Assembly: GCA_026874595.1 (NCBI GenBank)
Contig: CM049318.1
Location: forward strand, 33,749,956 to 33,813,955
Direction of reading: 5' to 3'
Origin: Sipunculus nudus
Taxonomy: Eukaryota; Annelida; Sipuncula; Golfingiida; Sipunculidae
Length of the DNA: 64,000 nucleotides
Below, piece after piece: positions 1 to 11,847 of this stretch. The notes beneath the pieces were generated by a model that saw only the letters and a program-made list of their open reading frames with translations, did no database searches and was not told where the DNA came from. Both the position numbers and the translations under genes were made by a program. Position 1 is the stretch's first letter. Each line of letters starts with the position of its first letter.

Positions 1-89
1 CTAGCGCCATGTGTGGCTGTTTGGTGTATGCTCCCTGTTACAGATGTCTGTTACATATGTTGTTGACACTTGATTCGTGTGGCGCGGGC
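1..89 (+). repeat. Direct repeat of 14672-14760 (intron flank plus LTR start)
   Basis: Bases 1-89 match 14672-14760 with two differences. Each copy holds the same 35-bp unique flank followed by the first ~54 bp of the solo LTR. Because the non-LTR flank is shared too, this looks like a duplicated chromosomal segment and not two independent LTR insertions. Confidence 0.85.
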
Positions 90-784
90 GTGGCTCGTTG
101 CTGTAACAACCTCGCCTGGCCGGGTGTTGCAGGCTCTGTGTAATCCGAATAGGTTGATCTCTGACGTATAGAAACACAGCGCTTATGCTGATCTCGAACT
201 TTCTGGGCTGGTCGCGCTCTCTGAGCGCGTTTCTTGTAATGTTCTTTGGGCGTGTGTGTATTATGTATTGTTGAGTTCTTTCGACAATTGCAGTAGTGTC
301 AGGGATTCTACGAACTCTATGCAGATTGAGTGCGGCCTGTCTCCAGTTTGCTTTCGGGATTATTACAAGAACTTCACTTTTGGATTACAACAGATTGATT
401 TTGTGATTGAAATGGACCATCATTCTATGAGAAGATTTATGTGAACTGTTCATCTGGATTATACGTATAAAGGAATTGTTGTCGCTGTGACAGTGGTGGT
501 ATCAAGTTACTGTACACTTTATATATAATACTGTGTAATTGTATTGATTTGCTGTTTTACTGTTGTTATACTGTGTAATTGTTTTGATTTAGTGTATTGT
601 AATGTTAGGGTTGTTTTAAGAATAAATCATAATTATTTGTTTACAAAAAAACACTGACTTCTTTATTCATTCCCCTAGACATTTCAAGCTGCATAGTGTT
701 ACAGAATCTGATTTAAATTTATCTCCGTAACCAAATTTATGCTCGTCACGACTACGTGATCTGTAGTTATTAGGTTCCGTAACA
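36..784 (+). mobile_element. Solo LTR in FMO copy A intron
   Basis: The segment starts TGTTACAG and ends CCGTAACA, the TG...CA form of an LTR. It matches the LTRs at 8243-9050 and 12544-12877 over its 3' half, including an AATAAA signal at 621-626 and the common end. The bases TCCC lie just before (32-35) and just after (785-788), a possible 4-bp target duplication. No internal retroelement sequence follows, so it reads as a solo LTR of the same family as the 8.2-12.9 kb element. The start is fixed less firmly than the end because the 35 bases before it are also repeated at 14672. Confidence 0.7.
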
Positions 785-1363
785 TCCCCAGGGAACCGAG
801 AAAAGCTACGAGAATGAAGAGGGCCGAAAGACCAGGAAGGAAAATTGTAAAAAATAAGTTGGATGAGACTGAAATCGTCGGTGATATCAGACTATAAACC
901 CCTCAATACTACTTGTGACGCCATCCCTACGAATCTTCAAATGGATCTAGTTTAGACCGTCATCTTAGGTCGTGACTGATAGTTCGTATGACCGTACATC
1001 TGTTTAGTCATATTTCTTTATGATTACTCATATGTAAGAGTATTATTTTCTGTTAGATATTCACTACATTTTTTCTGACTTACCCCGGAGGTAAATAAAA
1101 GCAAGCTTTTGTGCATTATATAAAATTTTTTTCACGAAAGATCAACTGGATTATAAAACAGTGTATTCTCCTGAAATAAATCGTCCATAATACAACTATT
1201 AATTAATTAAAATACTGAAACGTTACATTCGTTGTATATTTCGCTAATAAAATGCTGTAATTACTTTTTCAGTGCTTTTTTTTAATCTTAAGATATATTT
1301 ATCTTATAATAAATTTAATGTATGCACATAGAATTTTACTGAAAATAACCTTTCTTTCCACAG
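785..1363. other. Intron sequence, nothing recognised
   Basis: AT-rich sequence between the solo LTR and the next FMO exon. No coding, RNA or repeat feature is recognised. A pyrimidine tract and CAG at 1361-1363 form the acceptor of the next exon. Confidence 0.5.
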
Positions 1364-1447
1364 GTGTTCTTTAGCACTAGGGGAGGAGCCTGGGTATTAC
1401 CTCGGTTAGGATTTTTCGGCACCCCTATTGACATCTACACTGAAAAC
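1364..1447 (+). CDS. FMO copy A, exon after the NADPH-binding region (partial gene)
   Basis: After a CAG acceptor the frame reads VFFSTRGGAWVLPRLG and continues to IYTEN. This matches the FMO5-type segment that follows the NADPH-binding GxGNS region (family pattern ...STRRGAW...). A GT donor is possible after 1447, but its phase (0) does not fit the phase needed by the exon opening at 4010, so the 3' end is uncertain or damaged. The N-terminal exons of this copy would lie upstream of the window. The protein would oxidise soft nucleophiles using FAD and NADPH at the ER membrane, by family knowledge. The frame runs on to a stop near 1526. Confidence 0.6.
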
Positions 1448-2562
1448 GTAGGGTTGCCGGATCTCCTAATTATGACCCCCCAACGGCGAGTCGGAGGGTG
1501 GATATGGCTATGGTTGTCATAACACAGCACTGAACTGCCCCAGGGGAGTGCATGTTGACCCTCCGGAAAGTGTCAGGCCTTGAGCAGCTCACATGCATCG
1601 CGACAGCCAGCTTGGACAAGGGCGCACGCTGTCCACGCATGGGCCGGCCGGCCGGATACCTCGCGGACTGTATTGGCCGGAACTAGGTCACGGGCTCGTG
1701 CATGTGCACAGAGTGCTGCGCTCTAGAATGTAAACGTACCATGTGCATGTATACAAGTCTCGGGTGTACACAATTGTGTTTACAACATTTTTGTCCAGAG
1801 GGTACTGACACTAGCAGAGTCGGTGTTACATTAATTTATACATGTGATAGTATAAGTATGAATCGTTATGCAGTCTTCAGAACAATCATCGTCGTCGTCC
1901 CTGCCCAAGCGATTGCAATGCATCGTATACAAAGTACTGTCGATTGGTAGCCAGTCAAGTCGGCCGGTGAATAGCTGAATTGTATAAATTGCTGTTCCTG
2001 AAAAGTGAGTAATTTGTTAAGAACAGGCTCTAATTTTAATAATTTAGCTGTGTAAAAATTGCTAAACAATGAACCACATAGTGTATGTCTCCTGAGTGAC
2101 AGTCAAGTTCGGTAAGCTGAATTTTGTAAAGTAGGGGGCCTATGCATTATGATAGGCCCTATATCTGTATATACTATAGATGGCTAATTTTGTAAGTGGC
2201 TACAACAGGTTCTTTTAACTTATAATAATGTAACCAAGTACCCCAACATAACCCTATTGGTAAAGCTAAATGTATGTACATCGAAAACTATCAAACCTTG
2301 GTAGAATGTGTAATCCTGAGTCCTGACAATGTGATTGTAACATTATAAAGTAGGTTCAGTACACATACACATATATAAATATAATGTGAAAGGGTTTAAT
2401 TTTCATATAGAACATTTACATGCCCAATGGTCATGGTCATCAAATATTTTGTAGCGTCTATTCCTGGACCAATTAGCCTGGAGAAGGAGAATACAGCTAG
2501 CTGACATTGGGGAATCGCCCAAACTGCCAGGTAAATTAATCAATTTTGCTGAACATGTTGTG

Positions 2563-2564
<2 letters not shown>

Positions 2565-2609
<45 letters not shown>
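2565..2609. repeat. (TA)n microsatellite
   Basis: Uninterrupted alternating TA of about 45 bp inside the FMO intron. Confidence 0.95.
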
Positions 2610-2611
<2 letters not shown>

Positions 2612-3378
2612 GTATATAGAACATTTAACGATATGACAAGTATATAAACAAATAGAATTAATGTAAATTCAATGAAGACCTAATATTTCATATGTTGTAA
2701 ATGTTTGGTTCAGTGCTAATATAATTGTCTCCCTGTTTTTTTGCTCTACGTTGCCAGTAGTCCTACATAAATCGAAAATTTCAATTATGTGCCCATATAT
2801 GGATTTACTTCATGCCACCGATTGATAAATGACTTCAGTTTTCTTATAGACCTAAACACAGTATAACAAATTTGTAATATTATATGTATATATATGTGTG
2901 TGTGTATGAACATGATTATACAAGTTGTCAATACATCCTTTTACTCCTGCAGCTACCGTACACCTTACAACTAGTACACAGACGTACCTCAAGCCCTGTT
3001 GAGCCATGTGGATGGATTGGTTGCAAATGAACTTATGGTAAGTGCTATGAATCCCATTTATGAAAACATGTATAATGAATATTTTCTGACAACATTCCAC
3101 ACGGCACTTTTTCTCGCTCAAGTTTTAATTTTGTAATATTGAAGGCACGCATTTTAGGAGATGAATGTGAGGAGGACTTCTTAATCTCAGGAACTAACTT
3201 CCCCTTATGAATATTATATAAAGTGTACTCCCATGTAGCATCTAAGATAAAAAATTATCAGGATGACATATTCAGTCATATAAGCTGTGTTTCAATGTAC
3301 ACAAAATCCTGCACACAACTCTGTCTTATAAAATATGTTTTTTTCATGGAATTTTACATTTTACTTTGTATTTTCAGA

Positions 3379-3611
3379 CACTCTGGAGAAAACGTCTTCG
3401 GTACAAATTTGTAACCCCGAATTGGAGGAGGGACCAGGGCAAGTCTATTGTTCCAATACAGAAGCAGAAAATGAAGAGAGAGCTGTATGATCGTCACAAT
3501 GGTAGCCGTGAACCCAACCTTAATTGGAGTGGTAAACTACTTGCCAGAGAGGAAGCCGAGGTGGATGACGATACAATAAAGCTACACGTTTATTCTTTAT
3601 GTGAACATTGA
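3379..3611 (+). other. Unrecognised open frame with acceptor and poly(A)-signal context
   Basis: A pyrimidine tract and TTTTCAG precede an open frame of about 75 codons rich in charged residues (for example WRRDQGKS and REEAEVDDD). AATAAA follows about 100 bp downstream near 3712. No family is recognised. It lies inside the FMO intron on the same strand, so it could be an old terminal exon from a transposon or a chance frame. Confidence is low. Confidence 0.2.
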
Positions 3612-3781
3612 AACTCACTCAGACAGAACCCTGTCCACATTGTAAGGAATAATAAGTCGGAAAACAGTTGCAGACAAATACACGTATCACAAGTTACACG
3701 ACCACTTTGTTTTAATAAATATACGTTCTACCAGAAAATGTCTGTTATTATTTCTATTATTATTATAATTATATACATGTT

Positions 3782-3786
<5 letters not shown>

Positions 3787-3825
<39 letters not shown>

Positions 3826-3850
3826 GAGAGAAAGAGAGAGAGAGAGAGAG
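3787..3850. repeat. (TA)n followed by (GA)n microsatellite
   Basis: A run of TA of about 38 bp passes directly into AGAGAG of about 25 bp. Confidence 0.95.
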
Positions 3851-4009
3851 GGAATACGGATGAACCTGACAGGTCCATGACAACCCATAGGTTGTCACAG
3901 CAATCATTTGGCAACCCTTTTTACAACCCTAGAGGGTTGTCAAATTGATATTTTGACAACCAGGGTTGTTGTTTGAGGTACACCCGATTTGACAATTGTA
4001 TGTTTTCAG

Positions 4010-4490
4010 TGTATTACTCCAGGTTATACATCTGTCTCGGTTATTACTTCCCGTCTGCCATTCAGAAAGCAACAATTTTACATGCCAATCAACGTTTTGA
4101 CCACGCCCTATACGGGTTGCAGCCAGAGCATGCACCCAACGAAGCACACCCGTCTGTCAGCGACTTTATTCCGCGACTGATACTGCGTGGAGCTATCATC
4201 GTCAAACCCGACGTAGAAAGATTTACCAAGGACGGAGTTGAGTTTGTCGACGGAACGTACGTGGACAACATCGACACTATAATCACATGTACTGGCTACG
4301 TGTTTGGGTTCCCCTTTATTGATAAATCTGTCATCAATGTGAAAGACAACCAAGTTGAACTTTACAAATACATGTTTCCTCCTGATCTGGAGAAGAATAC
4401 TTTGGCTGTTATCGGCTGCATTCAACCTATAGGATCAGTGATACCAATAGCTGAAATGCAAAGTCGTCTACCCACTCGTGTGTTCAAGGT
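4010..4490 (+). CDS. FMO copy A, exon with the FATGY-like motif
   Basis: The frame is open throughout and aligns well with FMO5-type proteins: NQRFDHALYGL, then VKPDVERFTKDGVEF, then the FMO signature region IDTIITCTGYVFGFPF (the family FATGY site, here CTGY), then FPPDLEKNTLAVIGCIQPIG and a PIAEMQSR segment. The exon is bounded by TTTTCAG before 4010 and an AAG|GTGATT donor at 4490 (phase 0). No stop or frameshift is seen. This part contributes the NADPH-side domain and the substrate access region. It is followed in phase by the exon at 4697. Its own start needs one base from the previous exon. Confidence 0.85.
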
Positions 4491-4696
4491 GATTATTTAA
4501 ATAATAAGTAGATTAATTAGTAAATTAAGACCGTATGTGTGTAAAGGAGAGTCACATTTGGACAAGGCAGAGACAGAAAAAGGAAGAGCATTTAATCAAA
4601 TTTGAGCGGCAAATATGGTATGGCCGAAACGTCTTTGGCATTGTTATGAAAATTTATAGTTGCATTCAAATCTTGAAATATTTTCTTTTGATTCAG

Positions 4697-4862
4697 GGGT
4701 TGGTTAAGCTGCCAAGTCGTTATTTCATGCGAGAAGATATAAGACAGAAACAGGTTGCCATGGAAGCTCGTTACGTCAAGTCAACACGTCAGCCAATACA
4801 GGTGGACTTAATGCCGTATAGGGACGTACTGGCAAATAGCGTCGGATGTAAACCTAACCTCT
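4697..4862 (+). CDS. FMO copy A, penultimate exon
   Basis: Bounded by GATTCAG and CT|GTAAGT. It reads GLVKLPSRYFMREDIRQK, continues through a YVKSTRQPIQVDLMPY segment and ends at VGCKPNL, matching the family pattern KGxxxLPS...GxxPNL near the C-terminus of vertebrate FMO5. The preceding junction is phase 0 and the exon ends in phase 1, so its final T joins GG of the next exon to give Trp. No stop is seen. Confidence 0.85.
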
Positions 4863-5130
4863 GTAAGTTGTAGGGGATGTATTAAATACCCATCCATCAA
4901 TTTAGTTGTAAAACTTTTAAATGTTTTGTTGTTTCAAAATGTAGTTTTCTGTCAGACTACACATTGAAGTTTATATCCAAGGAATATAAGATGGAGGTAA
5001 TTTTAAGAGTGTTTCGTAATAATGATTTTTATTATTACATGGCTGTTCTATGATCACTGAATATTAATCAGATGAGAGCAGTTATCCTTTCTGCATTATA
5101 ATCGCCTGTGTTTTACTTTTCTATCGACAG

Positions 5131-5393
5131 GGATATTCTTCTTTCAGTATCACCGATTATGGCGCGCCATCTTTTTCGGGCTGTGTACTCCGGTCCAGTT
5201 CAGACTTCATGGTCCCGGAAAGTGGTCGAAGGCCGAAGCAACTATTCTTGGGACCATGGACAGAGTCCGCTGACTTTTTCAAACCAGGCCGGTCAAAGGT
5301 CATAAAGCAGACGACAGAAATGTTTCTTCCCGCCTCCTCCAGGTTGCGTTCGTTGCGGTAGCGGTAGTAGTGGCTGGTATTTTGCTGCTGTAG
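5131..5393 (+). CDS. FMO copy A, last exon with in-frame TGA before the membrane tail
   Basis: After CGACAG at 5125-5130 the phase-1 frame reads [17 protein letters not shown], then [19 protein letters not shown] and ILGTMDRVR. This matches the FMO5 C-terminal block GPCTPIHYR/GPGKW. A TGA interrupts at 5271-5273. The same frame then runs 39 more codons, ending in a strongly hydrophobic tail ([16 protein letters not shown]) and TAG at 5391-5393. FMOs normally end in such a tail, which anchors them to the ER. The tail is therefore still recognisable although the TGA would remove it. This is either a young pseudogene or a truncated/soluble form; readthrough is possible but unproven. Confidence 0.75.
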
Positions 5394-7600
5394 AAGTATC
5401 AGGACTACAGCATACAAGCGATGTTTGAAGAAGCTAAAGAATTTGTCACAAACATAAAAATAGATTAGACACAATAAACATAAAATAATAAGAACATATA
5501 TAGTATGGAGAAGTCGGGGGCCAATAGTAGCACTAATGACCCAGGACCAAATAAACTGTACACACTCATTACGGAACTTATGCGGCACCTTTAATTGGCC
5601 CAGGAAGGTGATTTTGTGAAAGCATTATTTAGATATCGAATAGATTAAAATGTTTTATAGTAAACGTAGGCGCAAATAGGTAGAAAATTGCACAACAGTG
5701 GTCATTTCAATTACCCTCACGATTGAATCGACATCTCTGTACAGTGGTTGAGCAAGCAATCAAACTATATTTTGCGCTATTTTTTATAACAGCATAATTA
5801 TTTTTTTATTAAATTATAAGCTACAGTTATTTTTAGATTCGACTAAAATATCAGTTTATGGCTTAGGCTAGCCACGATAATACGAAGAGAGAACGTGTAT
5901 TTATTTTAAGAATGTTAACGGAGGTAAAACTATCACCCAATGCGTGGTTTTATTGTATCAGTATGATAAAATATTATAAATATGTTTTTTGTATAAACCT
6001 GACCTATATGTGGTTATAGTATGTTTTCTGTTCAAGTGTCAGCTGCATCAACCTATCTGATAAATGTCGCATTGTTCTATGAGGTTCGAATTGAGGGAAA
6101 GTTAAATGACATATTTTGCCTAGATATTTGCACGGAACGTTGGATTAAAAACCGGCAGATAATCGGATCGGTATCTTAAATGTTAGACTGAAGTTTCTCA
6201 GCATTGACTTGACAAGAAACTTTTAGAGTCCAAGGATGTTTTTAATATAACTATGCAGTTTGTGGAAGTCGCTTTTATAACACAAGGGGTAAAAGTCGTG
6301 GCCGACTGAGCCTTTGGATCAATTATAGAAATATTATTGAAATATTATGTAAGAAATTTCATAATTTGTTATATTTCAAAGGATGAAGCGAGTAATGCCT
6401 GTAACCTGTTTTTTTCTACATATCTAAACCACGACAGGATACCCCATGCGCTTCCCTTCTCGCGGTCTTGCCTTAATGAGTATTCTGAAATTTATTATCC
6501 CGCACTGGGTTAGCGCAATCTCTTTTATTTTATCGGTCACACATTTATTAATTAAAAAAGAAACAATGTTACCACTATATATGTTATATGTTCTTAAAAT
6601 AAACTTATAAAAACGTCTTAAATGTGAACTGTAGTAAACTTGTATCTGTTATCCGTCCGTCCGTTAATAATTCGAAACCGCACTGCTACATTTCCAAATC
6701 TTTGACGACAGCTTGATAATTTTTCTGTAGGCAATGAGTAATTAATTTATTTTTTAATTTTAATGCATGTATGAATATTATATATTAATATCTGTGCCTT
6801 CAGAAAAGTAACAGTTTTAGGTTAAAGTGCCTTCCATCTCAAATAAATGCTTTGGTTTCAGCCTAATGTTACCTATTATCAACGTGCTAATGGAATGCTA
6901 TCATTCTCACAGACCACATGTTTAATTGAACTAGCGGTTAAGCAAGACAATCTGTTATTATAATGCTTTTCCCTAATCATATGACATTTTATCGAAACAT
7001 ACCAAAAGAAGTAAAAAATAGCCCACCCGCATTGATTTCCGAGAAAGAGTGCCTGAGAACCAAACATTTTCGGCTTAATTGCTAATGAATATACATGAAA
7101 TATGAAAAAACAAAAAAAAACACTCATGAAAAATAGGTAAAGAAATAGATATAATGAGATGGGTTACAGCTTAGGGGGGGGGGGGCGCTCTGGATCCGTC
7201 ACTGGCCGTGGTTTAAACAGTTTAATTTTACTCATATCTTAATTAATAACATAAACTCAATGACACGACAACGGGTAAATTGCTATTTTGTACATTTACG
7301 TTTGAGTGCAAAATGTAGGACTCTTAATGGGGAAGCTCGGTGAATATTACTAATTAGGTTCCGCTCAACAATCCCAGACACCAGGCTTTACAGATACATC
7401 CCACAGATGCATGTCTGGGTATAAATATTACAAATAGGTCTGATAACATCAAGGTCGTTTTTTAGCATGCAATATATCAGACAAAATGTTTATGTCCTTG
7501 GCCCAGTGCAAAGCAGGGGTGGATCCAGGATTAATAGAGGAGGGTGCGGAAATATTTTGAAAGGGCTACTGATGGAAAAACACACGCACACGCAAACAAT

Positions 7601-7655
<55 letters not shown>

Positions 7656-8242
7656 CCTTGAAGAAGATATCTGCATATTTAGCATATACTTGAGCGTTAA
7701 AACTGTAGTGATGTAATCTTTTAAACTAATTAAAACAATTAAAAAAACTGGAAAAGGTACTCAAGGGGCGCAGACCTCCGCCGAGGCAGCGTATAACCTC
7801 AATATGGTATTGTCAGAAATGCAGTATTTTTCATGAAAAAAAAAATTCAACGAACCAACGCCAGCAAAACATAACCTCCTTTGCGGAGGTAATAACTTAA
7901 GCCGATAGCCTTCCTTTCATATTTCCAAATGAATTAATATGTGTGTTATTATATATAAGTATATTTAAATATTAATATATATGTATAATTATATATTACA
8001 CCCTAAGTAGCAAGAGTAAGCGATACGGTGAATGTGATCAAAATATGGTGGTTTACGGGGAAAAATGAGAATGAGTAACGGCACTGGTTAACCCCCCCCT
8101 TCCTACATCCCCGGAAGATATCCAAACAGCCACATTGTCTTAAGGGACCACTTACTGGAGCGTAGCAGTTTTTATCAGTGGTACACTTGCGAGCGTTGTT
8201 CTTTGATCAAGATAAATCTTTGCGTACGATGTGAATGTTTAT
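5394..8242. other. Intergenic, mostly unrecognised
   Basis: About 2.8 kb of AT-rich DNA after FMO copy A. It contains a poly(G) run near 7175-7187 followed by a GGATCCGTCACTGG segment (a related one occurs at 20068), a GGATCCAGGATTAAT segment near 7520, and CA/TA microsatellites at 7583-7652. No convincing gene or RNA is seen. Confidence 0.5.
7583..7652. repeat. (CA)n then (TA)n microsatellite
   Basis: Alternating CA/CG-rich repeats pass into about 40 bp of TA. Confidence 0.9.
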
Positions 8243-9050
8243 TGTTACAGGTGCTCTTTTTATTGTGTAACATGGGCGTAAATCATGTTGTAGCGCTCGT
8301 ACCTGGCCGCGTGTTGCATTCTATGTTTGTTCCGTACTGGTTGGGCTCTCGTCATGTAAGCCTTGGGTTTTCACGCCTGGTCGTGGGTCACGTGATGAGC
8401 TGGTATGTGAAGATACACAGCGATGTCTTTCTGGATTTCCTGAAACGTGTGTTTTACTGTGTTGTGCAAGATCCTTATAGACTATTGGAAAAGTGGAGCC
8501 TTCCCGGCTACGGTAGTGAAGGTATATAAAGGGGCTGTTCTTTAGAACCAGGGGGCAGAGAGCAGAGAAGATTCCAGCGGACGCAGAAGCGTGTGTCAGA
8601 TTCTAGTACTTTATCCGACGAATGCGGCAATTAAACATTTTCAAAAACTTTCTCCTGTATTTTATGTATTTGGACGTCAGTTTACTTTCTGGGTTGTTGC
8701 AAGAACTTTCCACTGGACTGTCATTCTCCGAGAGTTTACATTTAAAGGATTTATCGTTGTGATGGTGTTGGTATCCAGGTACTGTACCATTATAGTTCTA
8801 CGTGATTGTATTGACTTGTTGTTATACCGCTGTTTTACTGTATAATTGTATTGATTTAGTGTATTGTATTGTAAGAGTTGTTTTAAGAATAAATTATAGT
8901 TATTTGTTAACAAAAAAACACTAACTTCTTTATTCATTCCCCTAGACATTCCACGCTGCCTAGTGTTACAGAATCTGATTTTCTTTAATCTACGTTACAG
9001 ATTTGTGTTCATCACGCATACGTGATCTGTTTATATTAGGTTCTGTAACA
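8243..9050 (+). repeat. 5' LTR (808 bp)
   Basis: Begins TGTTACAG and ends TTCTGTAACA. It carries a TATATAAA box at 8523-8530 and an AATAAA signal at 8888-8893, in the promoter-then-polyadenylation order expected for U3-R-U5. A TGGGGGCTCTCGTCGGGG primer-binding-like stretch begins a few bases downstream, near 9057; it resembles sites that pair with tRNA-Pro, though not perfectly. Confidence 0.85.
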
Positions 9051-9217
9051 TAATATTGGGGGCTCTCGTCGGGGTGCTTAATAGTTTTTAAATTTATTAG
9101 GCCTTGACCTGGACACGTTGTTTTATCATACATTGTTAACAAGATTACGTTTTGTTTACAGTACATTGTTTACAGGATTTATCTCAGTGGTTTTTGTAAT
9201 TGTTTTGACATCTTAAC

Positions 9218-9700
9218 ATGGCAGATTTCAAACCGGAGACATTTGTTGACGATCCGGACCCTGATCAACTTGAACAGTTGTCAAAAGAACAGTTGTTGCG
9301 TTTGGGACAACACTTATGGCTAAGTGTAAAAAAAAGCTTTGAGAAAGCCTGATATCATTGCTAAAATCATGCAAGATCTTATTAGCAAAGGTTTATTTGA
9401 AGAGACTGAAGTTGAAACGTCAAAAAATGACAGCCCTGCAGTGCAATTAGAATTAAAAAAAAGGTATGAAATGCAACATGAGCTAGCATTAAAATAAAGG
9501 GAAGAAAGGTTAGAAAGAGAAAGATTAGGAAAAAAAAAAAGAATTTGAGTAAAAACGACTGGAGTTAGAAAGATTTAAACTAGAACATAGTCTACGTGCT
9601 GCCCATTCTCAAGGTCAGGACTTATTGCGAAACAGCATAAGCACCCTGGTATTTCATGTTTGTTTCCCAGGGCAGTTTCTAAAGATGAATTGTCACAGAA
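9218..9700 (+). pseudogene. gag remnant of the Gmr1-like element
   Basis: An ATG at 9218 opens MADFKPETFVDDPDPDQ and a Leu-rich segment (EQLSKEQLLRLGQHLW), typical of the start of this class of gag. A run of A at about 9330-9337 shifts the frame, a TAA follows near 9495, and the remaining gag, nucleocapsid and protease are missing before integrase begins. The early part is Lys/Glu-rich and probably helical. Confidence 0.6.
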
Positions 9701-9727
9701 CCCAGTTTGTTTCTATGTAAAAAAAAT

Positions 9728-10513
9728 GGAGTGCTTATGCCTAAATGGCGGCAACCTGATGTATGCGCTGATGATGAGTGGGCCATCAAACATCAAATAG
9801 TAATGCCCAAAAGCTTTCGCAGTGAAGTTCTAAGCATGACACATGAGGCTCCTTTGTCTGGCCATTTAGGTATAAATAAAACGTAACAGAAAGTTAGTAC
9901 ACACTTCTATTGGCCTAACCTCAGGAAAGATGTTGTACAATATTGTAAATCATGCCATACATGCCAGATGGTAGGCAAGCCGTATCAGAATCCTCCTAAG
10001 GCTCCACTTAGGCCTATTTCTGCTTTCGAGGAACCATTAGGTAGGATTATTGTTGATTGTGTTGGGCCACAGCCCAAAACAAAATCTGGACATGAATACT
10101 TGCTGACAATTATGTGCGCATCTACCAGGTTCCCTGAGGCAATACCATTGCGCACAATTAATGCTTAAAGTGTTGTCAAAGCCCTGACCAAGGTTTTTAC
10201 AACTTTTGAATTATCAAAATCCGTCCAGTCTGACCAAGGGTCTAATTTTATGTCTGACTTATTCCAACAAGTTGTGCTTGAGCTAGGTATAACACAGAAC
10301 AGCTCTTCGCAATACTGTCCTGAAAGTCATGGCGCCCTCGAGCGTTTTCACCAGACAGTAAAAAACATGATCAGAACTTATTGCTATGACACACAGAAAG
10401 ACTGGGATGAAGGTATCCACCTATTGCTGTTTGCTGTCAGAGAATCCTTTCAAGAGTCCTTGGGTTTCAGTCCCTTTGAACTAGTTTTGGACACTCCGTT
10501 CGCGGACCATTGA
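9728..10513 (+). pseudogene. Integrase domain (upstream of RT)
   Basis: The zinc-binding H2C2 part is visible at about 9840-9969 (HEAPLSGH ... CKSCHTCQ). The catalytic core follows, with first Asp in IIVDCVGPQ, second in VQSDQGSNFMS, and the Glu in SHGALERFHQT. In-frame stops lie near 9883 and at 10166-10168, and a final stop follows DTPFADH. Integrase inserts the cDNA into the host chromosome. Its position before RT is the notable feature. The catalytic triad residues remain, but the frame is broken. Confidence 0.85.
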
Positions 10514-11001
10514 AACTGCTTAAAGAAAAACTCTTGTGTGAAAATCTCTTAGTTTACTGCAGTATGTCTCAGACTTTCGCACTTAACTACACAATGCTTG
10601 TGAGATTGCAAAGTCAAATCTAAAATCTGCACAGAGTAAAATGAAAACAAAGTGTGACAAGCACACTGTAAGTAAGACTTCTGAGCCTGGTGAAAAGGGT
10701 CTTGCCTTACTTCCCATCCCTGGCAGACCTCTGCAAGCTAGGTATTTTGGTCCTTACATTTTCACAAGAAACTCAGTGATTTAAATTACATACTGTTGAC
10801 ACCAGATAGACGTAAGAAGAAACAACTGTGCCATGTTAACATGTTGAAACCATATTATGACAGAAATAGCACATCAGATGTTGTACATAATGTTACTGCT
10901 GTAAATTATGTAAACACTGACCCTGACCAAGTAAAAGTAGATACTGATTGTAAGTGTGATGTAAACATTCAGTGTGGTAAAGTACCATTAAAAACTCAGA
11001 C
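10514..11001 (+). pseudogene. Integrase C-terminal GPY/F-like linker remnant
   Basis: In shifted frames the region reads LPIPGRPLQARYFGPYIF and then CHVNMLKPYY at about 10828-10857. This is the GPY/F-type module that follows the integrase core in many gypsy elements. It is directly followed by the RT domain, which confirms that INT is fused upstream of RT and not a separate insertion. Confidence 0.65.
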
Positions 11002-11847
11002 TTGCTTAAAAACCTGGATACCAAACTGTCACGCCTTACCGCACAACAACAACAAGACCTCAAGAACCTGCTGCGGAATTATGAACATTTGTTTAGTGAC
11101 ATTCCAACGCGAACTAACATGTTGTGCCATGACGTCGATGTTGGCGAGGCAAGCGCAGTCAAGCAACATTCATATAGACTAAATCCAGAAAAGCAAAGGT
11201 ATCTACAGGATGAGATTCAATATTTGCTGTACAATGATTTTATTGAACCTAGTAAAGGTAACTGGAGTTCACCATGTATTTTTGTGCCAAAACCTTATTG
11301 AAGTTAGTGTATGTGCACAGATTATCAAAAACTGAACTCTGTCACCAAGACCGACACGTTTCCGATTCCGAGGATTGATGATTGTATTGATAGAGTCGGT
11401 AGCTCCAGGTATGTTTCCAAGTTTGACTTGCTAAAAGGATTCTGGCAAGTTATGCTGATAGAACGAGCGAAAGAAGTGTCCGCATTTGTGACGCCGCAAG
11501 GACTGTACCAGGATAAAGTTATGCCGTTTGGCCTGAAGAACTCGCCAGCCACGTTCCAGCGCCTCATCCATATGGTTGTCACGGGCATTCAGGGCTGTGA
11601 CGCATATATTGATGACCTTATCGTGCACATCGACACCCGGGAGAAACATCTGCAAATTCTTCGCGACCTCTTCGAAAGACTCAGTGAAGCACGTCTGACC
11701 GTCAACTTACTAAAATCTGAGTTTTGTCATGCACAATTAGCATTTTTGGGTCAAATTGTAGGGCAGGGTCAGGTAAAACCTGTTGATGCTAAGATAAGTG
11801 CTATTTCTGCATTTCCTAGACCAGAAAACAAAAAGCAAATAATGTGA
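11002..11847 (+). pseudogene. Reverse transcriptase of the Gmr1-like element
   Basis: RT motifs run in order: the SSPCIFVPKP entry segment, CTDYQKLNSVT, motif A SKFDLLKGFWQ, VMPFGLKNSPATFQ, and the catalytic YIDD box (CDAYIDDLIVH). The frame breaks at 11299 (TGA) between VPKPY and CTDY and again at 11845 (TGA) before the connection domain. The catalytic aspartates are preserved despite these breaks. Confidence 0.9.

Larger units (their letters stand above)
1448..4009. other. FMO copy A intron with microsatellites
   Basis: This is the intron between two FMO exons. It contains a GC-rich stretch at 1500-1700 with repeated GGCC, (TA)n tracts at about 2565-2609 and 3787-3823, a (GA)n tract at about 3825-3850, and one unrecognised reading frame (see 3379-3611). 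Nothing else is recognised. Confidence 0.5.

Noticed and set aside
1600-1700. GGCCGGCCGGCCGG stretch as a CpG island promoter
   Set aside because: Very short, inside an intron, with no gene start nearby.
4089-4425. Minus-strand frames across the FMO exon
   Set aside because: Shadows of the + strand FMO coding sequence.
5271-5273. TGA as selenocysteine
   Set aside because: FMOs are not selenoproteins, the position is not a Cys site in relatives, and no SECIS-like structure was recognised downstream.
8203-8529. 108-codon open frame
   Set aside because: Lies in the 5' LTR U3 with no family features.
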